Positions 1 to 10,869 of a DNA stretch of 64,000 nt are shown here, in pieces (the first letter of the stretch is position 1; each line of letters opens with the position of its first letter). The stretch spans positions 4,139,501-4,203,500 of the forward strand of contig NZ_JACDXJ010000001.1 of the NCBI RefSeq assembly GCF_013520865.1, in the 5' to 3' direction. The DNA comes from Microvirga mediterraneensis (lineage in GTDB: Bacteria; Pseudomonadota; Alphaproteobacteria; Rhizobiales; Beijerinckiaceae). The notes under the pieces were generated by a model. It was not told the DNA's origin. It saw nothing but the letters and a program-made list of their open reading frames with translations, and ran no database searches. A program made the position numbers and the translations under genes.

Positions 1-1561
1 CCTCGGCCACCGGCTCCGGCGGCGTCCATTTCAGCACCGGGCTGCGGGCGGCGCGGGTCTCGTCGAGACGACGGCGCGGAGCGTGGTACGGGGCACCGGT
101 GAAGCGCTCCTTGTCGCCGTTCTTCGCGGCCATCGCGAGATCGCGCAGCGTCGCAATGAACAAGTCGAGAGACGACTTCGATTCGGATTCCGTCGGCTCG
201 ATCAGCATGGCGCCATGCACCACCAGCGGGAAGTACATGGTCATCGGGTGATAGCCCTCGTCGATCATGGCCTTGGCCACATCGAGCGTGGTCACGCCCG
301 TGTCCTTCAACCACGCATCGTCGAACAGCACCTCGTGCATGCACGGTTTGTTGCCGAAGGGCAGCGAGAGGAGGTCCGACAGTCCGGCCCGGATGTAATT
401 GGCATTGAGCACGGCGTCCTCGGAAGCCTGCTTCATGCCGTCGGCCCCATGCGAGAGCATGTAGGACAGGGCGCGCACATACATGCCCATCTGGCCGTGG
501 AACGCGGTCATGCGGCCGAAGGGCTTCTCGGCGGCATCGCTTTCCTGCTCCACCAGCTCGAACCCGCCATCCCGACCGGCGCGCACGAACGGCACCGGAG
601 CGAAGGGCGCAAGGCGCGCGGAGAGCACCACCGGACCCGAGCCCGGGCCGCCGCCGCCGTGAGGCGTCGAGAAGGTCTTGTGCAGGTTGATGTGCATGGC
701 GTCGACGCCGAGGTCGCCCGGCTTCGCCTTGCCTACGATGGCGTTGAAGTTCGCGCCGTCGCAGTAGAAATAGGCGCCCGCATCGTGGATCGCCTTGGCG
801 ATTTCCGCCACCTGCGGCTCGAAGAGCCCGCAGGTATTGGGGTTCGTCAGCATGATCGCCGCCACATCGGGGCCGAGCAGCTTCTTCACGTCCTCCACAT
901 GCACGGAGCCGTCCTCGCGCGCCGGCACCGCCTTCACCTTGAAGCCGATGAGAGCGGCGGTCGCCGGGTTCGTGCCGTGGGCCGAATCGGGCACCAGCAC
1001 CACGTTGCGGGTAGCCCCCTCGCCCTTCGCCTCGATGGCGGCCTTGATCGCCATCATGCCGCATAGCTCACCATGAGCACCGGCCTTCGGCGACAGCGCG
1101 ACGGCCGTCATGTTGGTGAGCGTGACCAGATAGCGCCCGAGCTCGTTCATGAGCTCCAGCGCACCCTGCACGGTCGAGACCGGCTGCAGCGGATGCACGT
1201 CGGCAAAGCCCGGCAGACGGGCCATGCGCTCATTGAGACGCGCATTGTGCTTCATTGTGCAGGAACCGAGCGGGAAGAGGCCCGTGTCGATGCCGTAGTT
1301 CTGCTGGCTGAGGCGCACGTAATGGCGCATGGTCTCGGGCTCGGAGAGACCCGGCAGACCGATCGCCTCCTTGCGCTCCAGGCCGCCGAGGCGCGGCTGG
1401 AAGTCCTCCGGCTCGTCGAAGTCGACGCCGGTCGTGTCGTGACGGCCGATCTCGAAGAGCAGCGGCTCGATCTGCGCCAGCGCCTTGTTGCCTGTGAAGG
1501 TCGGATGCGCGGTGGTGCCGGCTTCTCCGGCGGAAGAGGGACGTCCCTGGCGGTTCAACAT
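1..1561 (-). CDS. gcvPB: Glycine dehydrogenase (decarboxylating) subunit 2, P-protein C-terminal half (partial at window edge)
   Basis: This is the PLP-carrying half of the split P-protein of the glycine cleavage system. It decarboxylates glycine and passes the aminomethyl group to lipoyl-GcvH. The frame is open from an ATG at 1561 to the window edge, 520 codons, which is close to the usual 510-530 residues, so only a few residues can be missing. The PLP-lysine motif NLHKTFSTPHGGGGPG is visible, with the lysine near residue 295. The last visible residues (VLKWTPPEPVAE) match the family C-terminus. Its ATG overlaps the gcvPA stop by one base (TGATG), so the two halves are translationally coupled. 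Last gene of the riboswitch-led gcv operon. Strongly supported. Confidence 0.95.
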   Translation of the reverse strand, partial: MLNRQGRPSSAGEAGTTAHPTFTGNKALAQIEPLLFEIGRHDTTGVDFDEPEDFQPRLGGLERKEAIGLPGLSEPETMRHYVRLSQQNYGIDTGLFPLGSCTMKHNARLNERMARLPGFADVHPLQPVSTVQGALELMNELGRYLVTLTNMTAVALSPKAGAHGELCGMMAIKAAIEAKGEGATRNVVLVPDSAHGTNPATAALIGFKVKAVPAREDGSVHVEDVKKLLGPDVAAIMLTNPNTCGLFEPQVAEIAKAIHDAGAYFYCDGANFNAIVGKAKPGDLGVDAMHINLHKTFSTPHGGGGPGSGPVVLSARLAPFAPVPFVRAGRDGGFELVEQESDAAEKPFGRMTAFHGQMGMYVRALSYMLSHGADGMKQASEDAVLNANYIRAGLSDLLSLPFGNKPCMHEVLFDDAWLKDTGVTTLDVAKAMIDEGYHPMTMYFPLVVHGAMLIEPTESESKSSLDLFIATLRDLAMAAKNGDKERFTGAPYHAPRRRLDETRAARSPVLKWTPPEPVAE

Positions 1562-2901
1562 CACAGAACCTCCTTCAAGGCGGCGACAAGGGCCGCGCGG
1601 TCATCATCGGTGTTCACTTCGGTCGAAGCGACGAGGAGCAGATTGTCGAGGCCGGCACCCGGCATGAGGCGCGACACGGGCACACCCGCGAGCACGCCTT
1701 TTTCGGCAAGACGCTCGACCACTTCGGCGGCAGGCTTGGCGAGCTTCACGGTGAACTCGTTGAAGAACGTCTCGTTGAGAACCTCGACGCCCTTCACTTG
1801 GCTCAATTGGTCGGCCAGTTTCACCGCGTTCGCATGATTGATGCGGGCGAGACGCGACAATCCCTTCTCGCCGAGCAGGGTCATGTGAATGGTGAAGGCG
1901 AGCGAGCAAAGCCCTGAATTCGTGCAGATATTCGACGTCGCCTTATCGCGGCGGATGTGCTGCTCGCGGGTCGAGAGCGTCAGCACGAAGCCACGGTTGC
2001 CGTCCGCGTCCACGGTCTCGCCGCAGAGGCGGCCCGGCATCTGGCGGATGTATTTCGACTGCGTGGCGAAGAGGCCCACATAGGGGCCGCCGAAGTTCAG
2101 CGCGTTGCCGATGGACTGGCCTTCGCCGACGACGATGTCGGCTCCCATGCTTCCGGGCGATTTCAACAGGCCGAGCGACACCACTTCGGTGAACACGGCG
2201 ATCAGCAGCGCGCCGTGCTGGTGCGCCTTGTCGGCGATGGGCTTCAGGTCGCGTACGTTGCCGAACACGTCCGGCGACTGCACGACGACGCAGGAGGTCG
2301 TGTCGTCGATCTGCGAAAGGATGTCCTCGGTGCCGCGCACATCCGGCGCCAGGATGATTGTTTCGTCGCTCGCCATGTCGGAAAGCGTCTTCACCACATC
2401 CGTGTAATGCGGATGCAGGCCGCCGGAGAGCACGGCCTTGCGGCGCTTGGTGACGCGATGCGCCATGAGCACCGCCTCGCCCGTTCCGGTAGAGCCGTCA
2501 TACATGGAGGCATTCGCCACATCCATGCCGGTGAGCGCCGCGACCTGCGTCTGGAACTCGAAGAGATATTGCAAGGTGCCCTGCGCGATCTCCGGCTGAT
2601 ACGGCGTGTAGCTCGTCAGGAACTCGGAGCGCTGGATCAGGTGATCGACCGTCGCCGGCACATGGTGCTTGTAGGCGCCGGCGCCCACGAAGAACGGCAC
2701 GGAAGAGGCCGAGATGTTCTTCGAAGACATACGGGAGAGGATGCGTTCCACCTCCAACTCGCCCTTGCGGCGCGGCAGATCCACCGGCTCCTTGAGGAGC
2801 AGGTTCTTCGGCACGTCGGCGAACAGCTCATCGACATGGTTGACGCCGATCCGGGCGAGCATCTCGCTACGGTCGGTATCGGACAAAGGCAAATAGCGCA
2901 T
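1561..2901 (-). CDS. gcvPA: Glycine dehydrogenase (decarboxylating) subunit 1, P-protein N-terminal half
   Basis: This is the non-PLP half of the split P-protein; it pairs with GcvPB to form the active decarboxylase. The 446-residue product starts [15 protein letters not shown], the usual start of the family. I chose this ATG over the in-frame upstream codon at 2982 because that extension runs back into the preceding gene and lacks family similarity. A short AAGG lies 9 bases upstream. The protein has the type-I aminotransferase-like fold, with the recognisable segments [20 protein letters not shown] and [20 protein letters not shown]. It lies 20 bases after the OsmC-like gene and overlaps gcvPB by one base, within the glycine-riboswitch operon. 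Confidence 0.95.
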   Translation of the reverse strand: MRYLPLSDTDRSEMLARIGVNHVDELFADVPKNLLLKEPVDLPRRKGELEVERILSRMSSKNISASSVPFFVGAGAYKHHVPATVDHLIQRSEFLTSYTPYQPEIAQGTLQYLFEFQTQVAALTGMDVANASMYDGSTGTGEAVLMAHRVTKRRKAVLSGGLHPHYTDVVKTLSDMASDETIILAPDVRGTEDILSQIDDTTSCVVVQSPDVFGNVRDLKPIADKAHQHGALLIAVFTEVVSLGLLKSPGSMGADIVVGEGQSIGNALNFGGPYVGLFATQSKYIRQMPGRLCGETVDADGNRGFVLTLSTREQHIRRDKATSNICTNSGLCSLAFTIHMTLLGEKGLSRLARINHANAVKLADQLSQVKGVEVLNETFFNEFTVKLAKPAAEVVERLAEKGVLAGVPVSRLMPGAGLDNLLLVASTEVNTDDDRAALVAALKEVL

Positions 2902-2921
2902 CGGCAAAAAACCTTGAGGCG

Positions 2922-3398
2922 TTAGTGCGAGGGAAGGTCCGCCACCACGATCTCCGTGAGAACGGAGTTGGCGATGAAGCATTCCTTGTGGGCGAGGTGG
3001 TGCATGTCGGCGATCTGCTCCGGCGTCGGAACCTTCTCGCCCGAGAATTCGATTGTCGGATCCAGGGTGACCTTGGACACGAAGAGCTTTCCGTTCTCGT
3101 TCTTGGTCATGACCCCGAGCGCTTCGTCCTCATAACGGTCGACGACGAAGCGCTTCTTGGCGGCGATCGACAGGAAGGTCAGCATGTGGCAGCTGGAAAT
3201 TGCTGCCACGAACGCCTCCTCCGGATCGACGGCGTCCTCACGGGAGAGGGGCAAAGGCACGACGGAAGGCGATGCGGAGCCCGGCACTTCGATGCCGCCA
3301 TCGAAGATCCAGCTATGGCCGCGGCTGTAGCGGTTGTCGGAGAAGATTTCGTCCTCTCCCCGCGTCCAGCGGATCGTCGCCTTGTATTCGTGCGCCAT
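2922..3398 (-). CDS. OsmC/Ohr-family hydroperoxide-type protein inside the gcv operon
   Basis: A 158-residue OsmC-fold protein. The family reduces organic hydroperoxides with a two-cysteine thiol site. Both expected cysteines are present: C70 in SSCHMLTFL and C140 in HKECFIANS, so it should be catalytically competent. The ATG at 3398 is preferred over the in-frame GTG at 3404 because AGGAG sits about 10 bases from the former and only 4 from the latter. It lies between gcvH (17 bases) and gcvPA (20 bases) on the same strand and is therefore probably co-transcribed under glycine control. That placement is the odd part. OsmC-like proteins outside the Ohr branch are poorly assigned, so the substrate is not claimed. 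Confidence 0.88.
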   Translation of the reverse strand: MAHEYKATIRWTRGEDEIFSDNRYSRGHSWIFDGGIEVPGSASPSVVPLPLSREDAVDPEEAFVAAISSCHMLTFLSIAAKKRFVVDRYEDEALGVMTKNENGKLFVSKVTLDPTIEFSGEKVPTPEQIADMHHLAHKECFIANSVLTEIVVADLPSH

Positions 3399-3415
3399 TG
3401 CCACGTCGCTCCTGG

Positions 3416-3790
3416 TTAGGAAATCGACTTCACGAATTCCTGGTACTGCTCCTCGGTCATGAGGCCATCGAGTTCGCTCTGGTTCGTGAGGCGGAGCTTC
3501 ATGAACCAGCCGCGGCCGGCGGGATCCTCGTTCACGGTGCCGGGCGAGGCTTCGAGATCGCTGTTGACTTCGACCACTTCGCCGGAGACGGGCGCATAGA
3601 CTTCGCTTGCGGCCTTCACGCTCTCGACGACGGCGGCTTCATCGCCCTTCGACAGATTCTTGCCGACGCTCGGCAGCTCCACGAAGACGACGTCGCCGAG
3701 CTGGCTCTGCGCGTAGTCGGAGATGCCGACGATGCCGGCATCGCCCTCGACGCGGATGTATTCGTGATCTTTGGTGTAGCGCGTGGTCAT
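3416..3790 (-). CDS. gcvH: Glycine cleavage system H protein
   Basis: Lipoyl carrier protein of the glycine cleavage system, 124 residues. It shuttles the aminomethyl group from the P-protein to the T-protein. The lipoylation lysine is K59 in the canonical ESVKAASE context, and the N-terminus MTTRYTKDHEYIRVEGD is typical. The length is normal for the family. It follows gcvT by 21 bases and precedes the OsmC-like gene. Regulation is inferred to be through the glycine riboswitch upstream of gcvT. Confidence 0.97.
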   Translation of the reverse strand: MTTRYTKDHEYIRVEGDAGIVGISDYAQSQLGDVVFVELPSVGKNLSKGDEAAVVESVKAASEVYAPVSGEVVEVNSDLEASPGTVNEDPAGRGWFMKLRLTNQSELDGLMTEEQYQEFVKSIS

Positions 3791-3811
3791 GATGATTTCC
3801 CTCTTTGAGTG

Positions 3812-4960
3812 TCAGCGCTTGTAGCGATGGGGCGCGAACGGCATGGCCGCGACCTTGGCGGGCAGCGGCTTGCCGCGAACGATGAGATGAAGGTCCGTGC
3901 CGACGGCGGACACGTCCTTCGCGACGTATCCCATGGCGACCGGGCCGTTGACCGTGGGGCCGAAGCCGCCGGAGGTCACGATGCCGACCTCGCGGCCGTC
4001 GGGCGTGGTGATGACGGTGCCCTCGCGGGCCGGAGCGCGGCCCTCGGGCCTGATGCCGACGCGCACGCGGGCGGCGCCGTCCTTGATCTCGCGCTGGACG
4101 CGCTCGGCGCCGGGGAAGCCCCCCTCCTCGCGGCGGCGCTTCTGGATCGACCAGATCAGGCCGGCCTCGATGGGCGAGGTCGTGGGATCGATATCGTGGC
4201 CGTAGAGGCACAGGCCCGCTTCGAGACGCAGCGAATCGCGCGCGCCGAGTCCGATGGCCTTCACTTCCGGGTCGGCGAGCAGCTTGTCCCAGAGCGCGGG
4301 CGCGTCCTTGCCCTGGCAGGAGATCTCGAAGCCGTCCTCGCCGGTGTAGCCGGAGCGGGAGACGTGGCACCAGATGCCGTCGATCTGCACGTCGGCCGAC
4401 ATCATGAAGGCGATGCCGGCGGCCTCGGGCGCCAGCTTGGCGAGCACGGCCTCGGCGGAGGGGCCCTGGAGGGCCATGAGGCCCAGATCGTCCTTGCGGC
4501 GCAATTCGACGCCCCTCGGCAGGCGGGCCTCGATATGAGCGTAGTCCTGCTCCTTCATCGAGGCGTTGACCACCAGATAGAGCCAGCCCTCATGGCCGGG
4601 CGCCCCGACGCGGGTGACCATCAGGTCGTCGAGGATGCCCCCATCGTCCGCCAGGAGCTGCGAATAGCGCTGCTGGTTGGGCTTGAGGTTCACGACGTCG
4701 GCGGGAATCAGCGCCTCGATCGCCCGGGCCACGGTCTCGTGGGACTTGTCCTCGGCGACAAGGAAGGCCTGGCCCATATGCGAAACGTCGAACAGGCCCG
4801 CATGCTCGCGGGTCCAGTTGTGCTCGGTCAGGATGCCGGTGGGATACTGCACAGGCATGTCGTAGCCGGCGAAGGGCACCATGCGGGCGCCAAGGGCCAC
4901 ATGCTGGGCATGAAGCGGGGTCTGCAGGAGCGGCTCGTCGCTATGCGCTGGCTCGGCCAT
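3812..4960 (-). CDS. gcvT: Glycine cleavage system T protein (aminomethyltransferase)
   Basis: Tetrahydrofolate-dependent aminomethyltransferase, 382 residues. It releases ammonia and makes 5,10-methylene-THF from aminomethyl-lipoyl-GcvH. Family landmarks are PFAGYDMPVQYPTG near the N-terminus, DVSHMGQ, and SRSGYTGEDGFEI in the folate-binding domain, followed by the C-terminal barrel segment (VGIVTSGGFGPTVN). It is the first gene of the operon and begins about 55 bases downstream of a tandem glycine riboswitch, so glycine excess should switch the operon on. Confidence 0.96.
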   Translation of the reverse strand: MAEPAHSDEPLLQTPLHAQHVALGARMVPFAGYDMPVQYPTGILTEHNWTREHAGLFDVSHMGQAFLVAEDKSHETVARAIEALIPADVVNLKPNQQRYSQLLADDGGILDDLMVTRVGAPGHEGWLYLVVNASMKEQDYAHIEARLPRGVELRRKDDLGLMALQGPSAEAVLAKLAPEAAGIAFMMSADVQIDGIWCHVSRSGYTGEDGFEISCQGKDAPALWDKLLADPEVKAIGLGARDSLRLEAGLCLYGHDIDPTTSPIEAGLIWSIQKRRREEGGFPGAERVQREIKDGAARVRVGIRPEGRAPAREGTVITTPDGREVGIVTSGGFGPTVNGPVAMGYVAKDVSAVGTDLHLIVRGKPLPAKVAAMPFAPHRYKR

Positions 4961-5016
4961 GGGGTTTCCTCAAAGGTGCGCGTTCCATCGAGCCTTGCGG
5001 CCCGTTGCTGTGCGCC

Positions 5017-5200
5017 CCCTCTGTCCCGAGACCTGAGAGATTTCCCTCGCCGCTTGCGCGGCGGGTTACGCCCGTCGGTGGGCGACGCTTGTTCGGGCGT
5101 CGCCGCTTTCCAGAGTGCCAGCTCCCGCGCGGTCCTTTGGCCTGAGCGTTTCCGGGGCGGTTGCGCCTTCGGCGCCGGACCTGAGGTCCGGTCTCTTCCG
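5017..5200 (-). promoter_or_regulatory. Tandem glycine riboswitch upstream of gcvT
   Basis: Reading the minus strand from 5200 to 5017, two consecutive aptamers are visible. The first has GGAAGAG, then a variable hairpin, then CGCCGAAGGCGCAAC, then GGAAACGCTCAGGCCAAAGG. The second begins CTCTGGAAAG, has a longer GC-rich hairpin, and ends GGGAAATCTCTCAGG ... GGACAGAGG. These are the conserved core elements of the known glycine riboswitch, which in this arrangement activates gcv expression when glycine is high. The element sits in the leader of gcvT with about 55 bases to the start codon. Exact helix ends are estimated by eye. Confidence 0.92.
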
Positions 5201-5381
5201 CGGGGATCATCGGCTGGATTTAGCTCTGAAGAGGAAATGCGTTCCTGTCAACAAAGCAGGCCGCCGCATCGAATATCTCCCTGCCTTAATTGACGGCAGG
5301 GCATCGACACTCCATTTTAGGGGCCATCTGTCACAGAAGGGGAGAAGCGCGGCCTGGTCCGGTCAGCAGCTCCACGCATCG

Positions 5382-6686
5382 TTGCTCGAACTGATCATCG
5401 CCCTTGCTCTCGTCGCCCTCAACGGCGTCTTTGCTCTTTCCGAACTTGCCATCGTTTCCGCCCGCCGCGCCCGCCTCAAGACCATGGCCGAGCAGGGCCG
5501 CTCGGGAGCCAATACGGCCCTGACCCTCATGGAGGATTCGGGCCGCTTCCTGTCCACGGTCCAGATCGGCATCACCCTCGTGGGCATCCTGGCCGGCGCC
5601 TTCTCGGGCGCCGCTCTCGGCGACCGCCTGACCCAGATCTTCCTGGCCCAGGGCATGCCCGAAGGGTTGGCCCAGCCCTTAGGCTACGGCCTCGTGATCG
5701 GCATCATCACGTATCTCTCCATCGTCATCGGCGAGCTCGTGCCCAAGCAGCTGGCCCTGCGCCATCCTGAGGGCATCGCCTGCACCATGGCCCCGTTCAT
5801 GCTGGTGGTCTCGAAAGTCGCGGCCCCGGCCGTCTGGCTTCTGAACGCCTCGACCGGCCTGATCTTCCGGCTCCTGGGGACCAAGTCCGACGATTCGTCG
5901 ACGGTCACGGAAGAGGAAATCAAGATGCTCGTCGGCGAGGCCGAGAGCGCCGGCGTGATCGAGGAGGAGGAGCGTCGCATGATCTCGGGCGTGCTGCGCC
6001 TCGGGGACAGGACGGTGCGCGGCCTCATGACCCCGCGCACGGACGTGGACTGGATCGACCTGGGCGACGACGAGGCGACGATCCGCGCCCTGCTGATCGA
6101 AACCCCGCATTCCCGCCTGCCCGTGAGCGAGGGGACGCCCGACAACGTGATCGGCGTCGTCCAGTCCCGCGAGCTTCTCGCGACCATGCTGTCGGGCCAG
6201 CCCCTGGACATCCGGGACCATATCCAGGCGGCCCCGGTCATTCCGGACACGCTCTATGCCCTCGATGCGCTGGCCACGTTGCGCGATGCGGAAGTGCCGA
6301 TGGCGATCGTCCATGACGAATACGGGCATTTCGAGGGAGTCGTGACTCCGGCCGACGCCCTGGAGGCCATCGTCGGCGCCTTCCGATCCGACGGCGAGGC
6401 TCCGGAGCCCGATGCCATCAGGCGCGAGGACGGCTCCTGGCTGCTCGCGGGCTCCATGCCGGTCGACGAGATGGCCGAGGTCCTGGGCGTCACCCTGCCC
6501 GAAACCCGCAGCTATCACACCGTCGGCGGCCTGGTGATCAGCGAGCTGCAGCACCTGCCCAGCACGGGCGAGCACGTGGACACCCTGGGCTGGCGCTTCG
6601 AGGTGATCGACCTGGACGAGCGCCGGATCGACAAGGTCCTGGCCGCGCCCCTCAACCAGAGAGCGGGCGCCGCCGCTCTCTATTGA
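5382..6686 (+). CDS. CNNM/CorC-HlyC family membrane protein (DUF21 + CBS pair + CorC_HlyC)
   Basis: Inner-membrane protein of the CNNM/CorC group, often annotated as hemolysin-family; members are linked to Mg2+/divalent-ion efflux. It shows an N-terminal DUF21 domain with several hydrophobic helices (LLELIIALALVALNGVFALS), the acidic linker TVTEEEIKMLVGEAESAGVI, a CBS-domain pair, and a C-terminal CorC_HlyC domain. The frame is open back to 5115, inside the divergent gcv riboswitch. I place the start at TTG 5382, which gives 434 residues, the usual family length. No ATG or good ribosome site decides the start, so the N-terminus is uncertain. Divergent from the gcv operon. Confidence 0.85.
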   Translation: MLELIIALALVALNGVFALSELAIVSARRARLKTMAEQGRSGANTALTLMEDSGRFLSTVQIGITLVGILAGAFSGAALGDRLTQIFLAQGMPEGLAQPLGYGLVIGIITYLSIVIGELVPKQLALRHPEGIACTMAPFMLVVSKVAAPAVWLLNASTGLIFRLLGTKSDDSSTVTEEEIKMLVGEAESAGVIEEEERRMISGVLRLGDRTVRGLMTPRTDVDWIDLGDDEATIRALLIETPHSRLPVSEGTPDNVIGVVQSRELLATMLSGQPLDIRDHIQAAPVIPDTLYALDALATLRDAEVPMAIVHDEYGHFEGVVTPADALEAIVGAFRSDGEAPEPDAIRREDGSWLLAGSMPVDEMAEVLGVTLPETRSYHTVGGLVISELQHLPSTGEHVDTLGWRFEVIDLDERRIDKVLAAPLNQRAGAAALY

Positions 6687-6697
6687 GACTTCGAAGC

Positions 6698-6804
6698 TTA
6701 GAGCATCGAGCGTGAATTCGAGCTTACGTCAGATGCTCCAACTTCATGATTTTCCGCATCTTTCCACGCAAAGCCGATTTCCACTGTTGCGTTCGATGCT
6801 TTAA
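6698..6804. repeat. Palindromic intergenic repeat, copy 1
   Basis: A roughly 105-base element between two convergent genes is bounded by inverted ends: AGCATCGA at 6702 and TCGATGCT at 6793. It shares GCATCG-N5-GAATTCGAGCT, with identical spacing, with a second copy at 46527-46586. It has no coding potential of its own. Elements of this look are common as dispersed intergenic repeats in Hyphomicrobiales; the element could also serve as a bidirectional terminator. Confidence 0.6.
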
Positions 6805-7382
6805 CCGCGGCGCCGGCCCGAAGCGGCGCGGCCACCGCCGAGGCCGACCTCGATCTCGAAGCTGTTGGCGTAGGATGGCGGCACGATGATGCCGTCCTCG
6901 ATTACCGATACGGTCGTCTGGGTCTGGCCGGCCGGGATGGAGGCCGCCAGACGGCGCGACCGGTCGGCGAATATGGTCGAGCCGTCCTTCACGACGATGT
7001 GGACCGGCACGTCGTAGCGGCCAGCCGATCCGCCGACGCCCAGGAGCGCCCGCGCCTCGACGCCGACCTTGACCAGGGTCGAGCCGTCCGGCTGCCCGAT
7101 GCATTCGCGGGCGATCTCGCCCAGGGTCACTTGGCTTCGGATCGAGCCTTCCTCGCCGCTCCCGCGAACCCGGAGGGCGGAACCGCCGTCCACCACGTCG
7201 ACGGTCGGGCAATACACGTCCCGGATCTCGGCCGATTGGGCCGGCGCCTGGGTCGTTCCCGCCGTCAGGAGCATGTCGCCCACGCCGAAGCCGCGTTCTC
7301 CCGGCGCGCCGCAGCCCGTCAGGGCCGACAGGCCGAGCACCGCGAGCGTCCATCCGGCCTTCCGGCTCAATCCGTCTCTCAT
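6801..7382 (-). CDS. Hypothetical lipoprotein with lipobox
   Basis: A 193-residue predicted lipoprotein. It starts MRDGLSRKAG, followed by a hydrophobic stretch and the lipobox LTGC, with the lipidated cysteine at residue 24. The mature part is beta-rich (VKVGVEARALLGVGGSAGRY, DVPVHIVVKDGSTIF) and ends in an Arg-rich tail. ATG 7382 is chosen over GTG 7394 because a G-rich ribosome site (GGGGG) lies 7 bases before it. I do not recognise a characterised family. Its neighbour upstream on the same strand is an IalB-like exported protein, so both probably belong to the cell envelope. Confidence 0.75.
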   Translation of the reverse strand: MRDGLSRKAGWTLAVLGLSALTGCGAPGERGFGVGDMLLTAGTTQAPAQSAEIRDVYCPTVDVVDGGSALRVRGSGEEGSIRSQVTLGEIARECIGQPDGSTLVKVGVEARALLGVGGSAGRYDVPVHIVVKDGSTIFADRSRRLAASIPAGQTQTTVSVIEDGIIVPPSYANSFEIEVGLGGGRAASGRRRG

Positions 7383-7408
7383 GATTGCCCCCACTTCTTG
7401 TTCATCTG

Positions 7409-7933
7409 TTACGGAAGGGCATCGAACCCGGCCGCAAATCCGTTCAGGGACACGGGAATCCCGATCCCTTCCTCAGGCGTCTGGAACACGATGAAGGTGG
7501 CCGCCTGACCCGTCTTCATCTGGTTGACCAGGTTGTCCTCCATCACGACCTCGGCCACGCAGCCGGTGGCGAGGCAACGCACGAACCCGGCCCGGCCGAT
7601 ATCCGTCTGGTCGATCTTGAGGCCCAGGCCCGACGGCAACAGAATACCAAGAGGCGCGACCACGCGCAGGAGGCGGCTTTTGCCGTCGGCGGTTTTCAAC
7701 ACAATAATGACGAGAGTGACGTTCGGACGGTCCTCGGCGACGACGTTCTGCACGAGAGCGCATTGCTCGGCCGTGGCACCCGCCGGAGTCTCGCAGCGCA
7801 TCTGCCACTCGCCGTAGGTGTTCTTGACCATGCCTTGAGCGCCGGCGCCGCTGGCCCCGAACAGGGCCGAGAGCCCCAGGATTGCCGCCGCACCATGGCG
7901 AGCCCATCGCGATGCGCCCATCGGTTTCTCCAT
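7409..7933 (-). CDS. Invasion-associated locus B (IalB)-family exported protein
   Basis: A 174-residue exported protein with an N-terminal signal peptide (GAAAILGLSALFGASGAGAQG) and the IalB-type body: YGEWQMRCETP, a paired-cysteine region, and NQMKTGQAATFIVFQTPEEGIGIPVSLNGF. IalB proteins are periplasmic and were named from Bartonella, but they are widespread in non-pathogenic Hyphomicrobiales, where the role is unknown. The name should not be read as evidence of invasion. It lies 26 bases upstream of the lipoprotein gene on the same strand and is probably co-transcribed with it. Confidence 0.85.
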   Translation of the reverse strand: MEKPMGASRWARHGAAAILGLSALFGASGAGAQGMVKNTYGEWQMRCETPAGATAEQCALVQNVVAEDRPNVTLVIIVLKTADGKSRLLRVVAPLGILLPSGLGLKIDQTDIGRAGFVRCLATGCVAEVVMEDNLVNQMKTGQAATFIVFQTPEEGIGIPVSLNGFAAGFDALP

Positions 7934-8119
7934 TCATTAACCCTGGTAAGGGGTCGCGGCCTGCCGCCGCTTCAGGTCCATCTTTGGCCCGTTGGGACCA
8001 TGGCAGAGGGCGCGATGTCAAGCGAGAGAGGCCGTTTGAGGGGCTGAAATGATTTTTGGCGGTTATGACGCACAGTTTGGAACGCTTCTACCGTTGCGCT
8101 TGAGCGCGTCCTGTGATCT

Positions 8120-8133
8120 TTGACGCAGATCAA
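8120..8133 (+). promoter_or_regulatory. FNR/FixK-type box upstream of ctaC
   Basis: TTGACGCAGATCAA is a near-perfect match to the FNR/FixK dyad TTGAY-N4-RTCAA. It lies about 100 bases before the ctaC ATG. In Hyphomicrobiales, FixK/FnrN proteins use this site to adjust respiratory genes to oxygen; for a low-affinity aa3 oxidase, repression under low oxygen is the expected direction. The rest of the 301-base gap between 7934 and 8234 shows no gene. The regulator itself is not in the window. Confidence 0.6.
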
Positions 8134-8234
8134 AGGTGATGGCGCAAGCCGGGCGCCGCTTTCCGCACGCCCGCGCCTTCCCCGATGCTTTCATGGCCCT
8201 GGGCCATCACATCTTTAGGAGCTTAGGAACGCCG

Positions 8235-10737
<2,503 letters not shown>

Positions 10738-10869
10738 AGCAATCGAGTGGGCGGCACCGCGCCGCCCGCTCCTCCCCAGAGGGCTTGCGCAGACAAGCCT
10801 TCCGGCGAGGAGCCGACTTTCAGGAGGCCTTTTCGGCCTCGTCACGGCATTTCGGAAGATCAATCAGTT

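Noticed and set aside
5115..5381. N-terminal extension of the CNNM/CorC-type protein
   Set aside because: The extension reads through the antisense of the glycine riboswitch, has no membrane character and is absent from the family.
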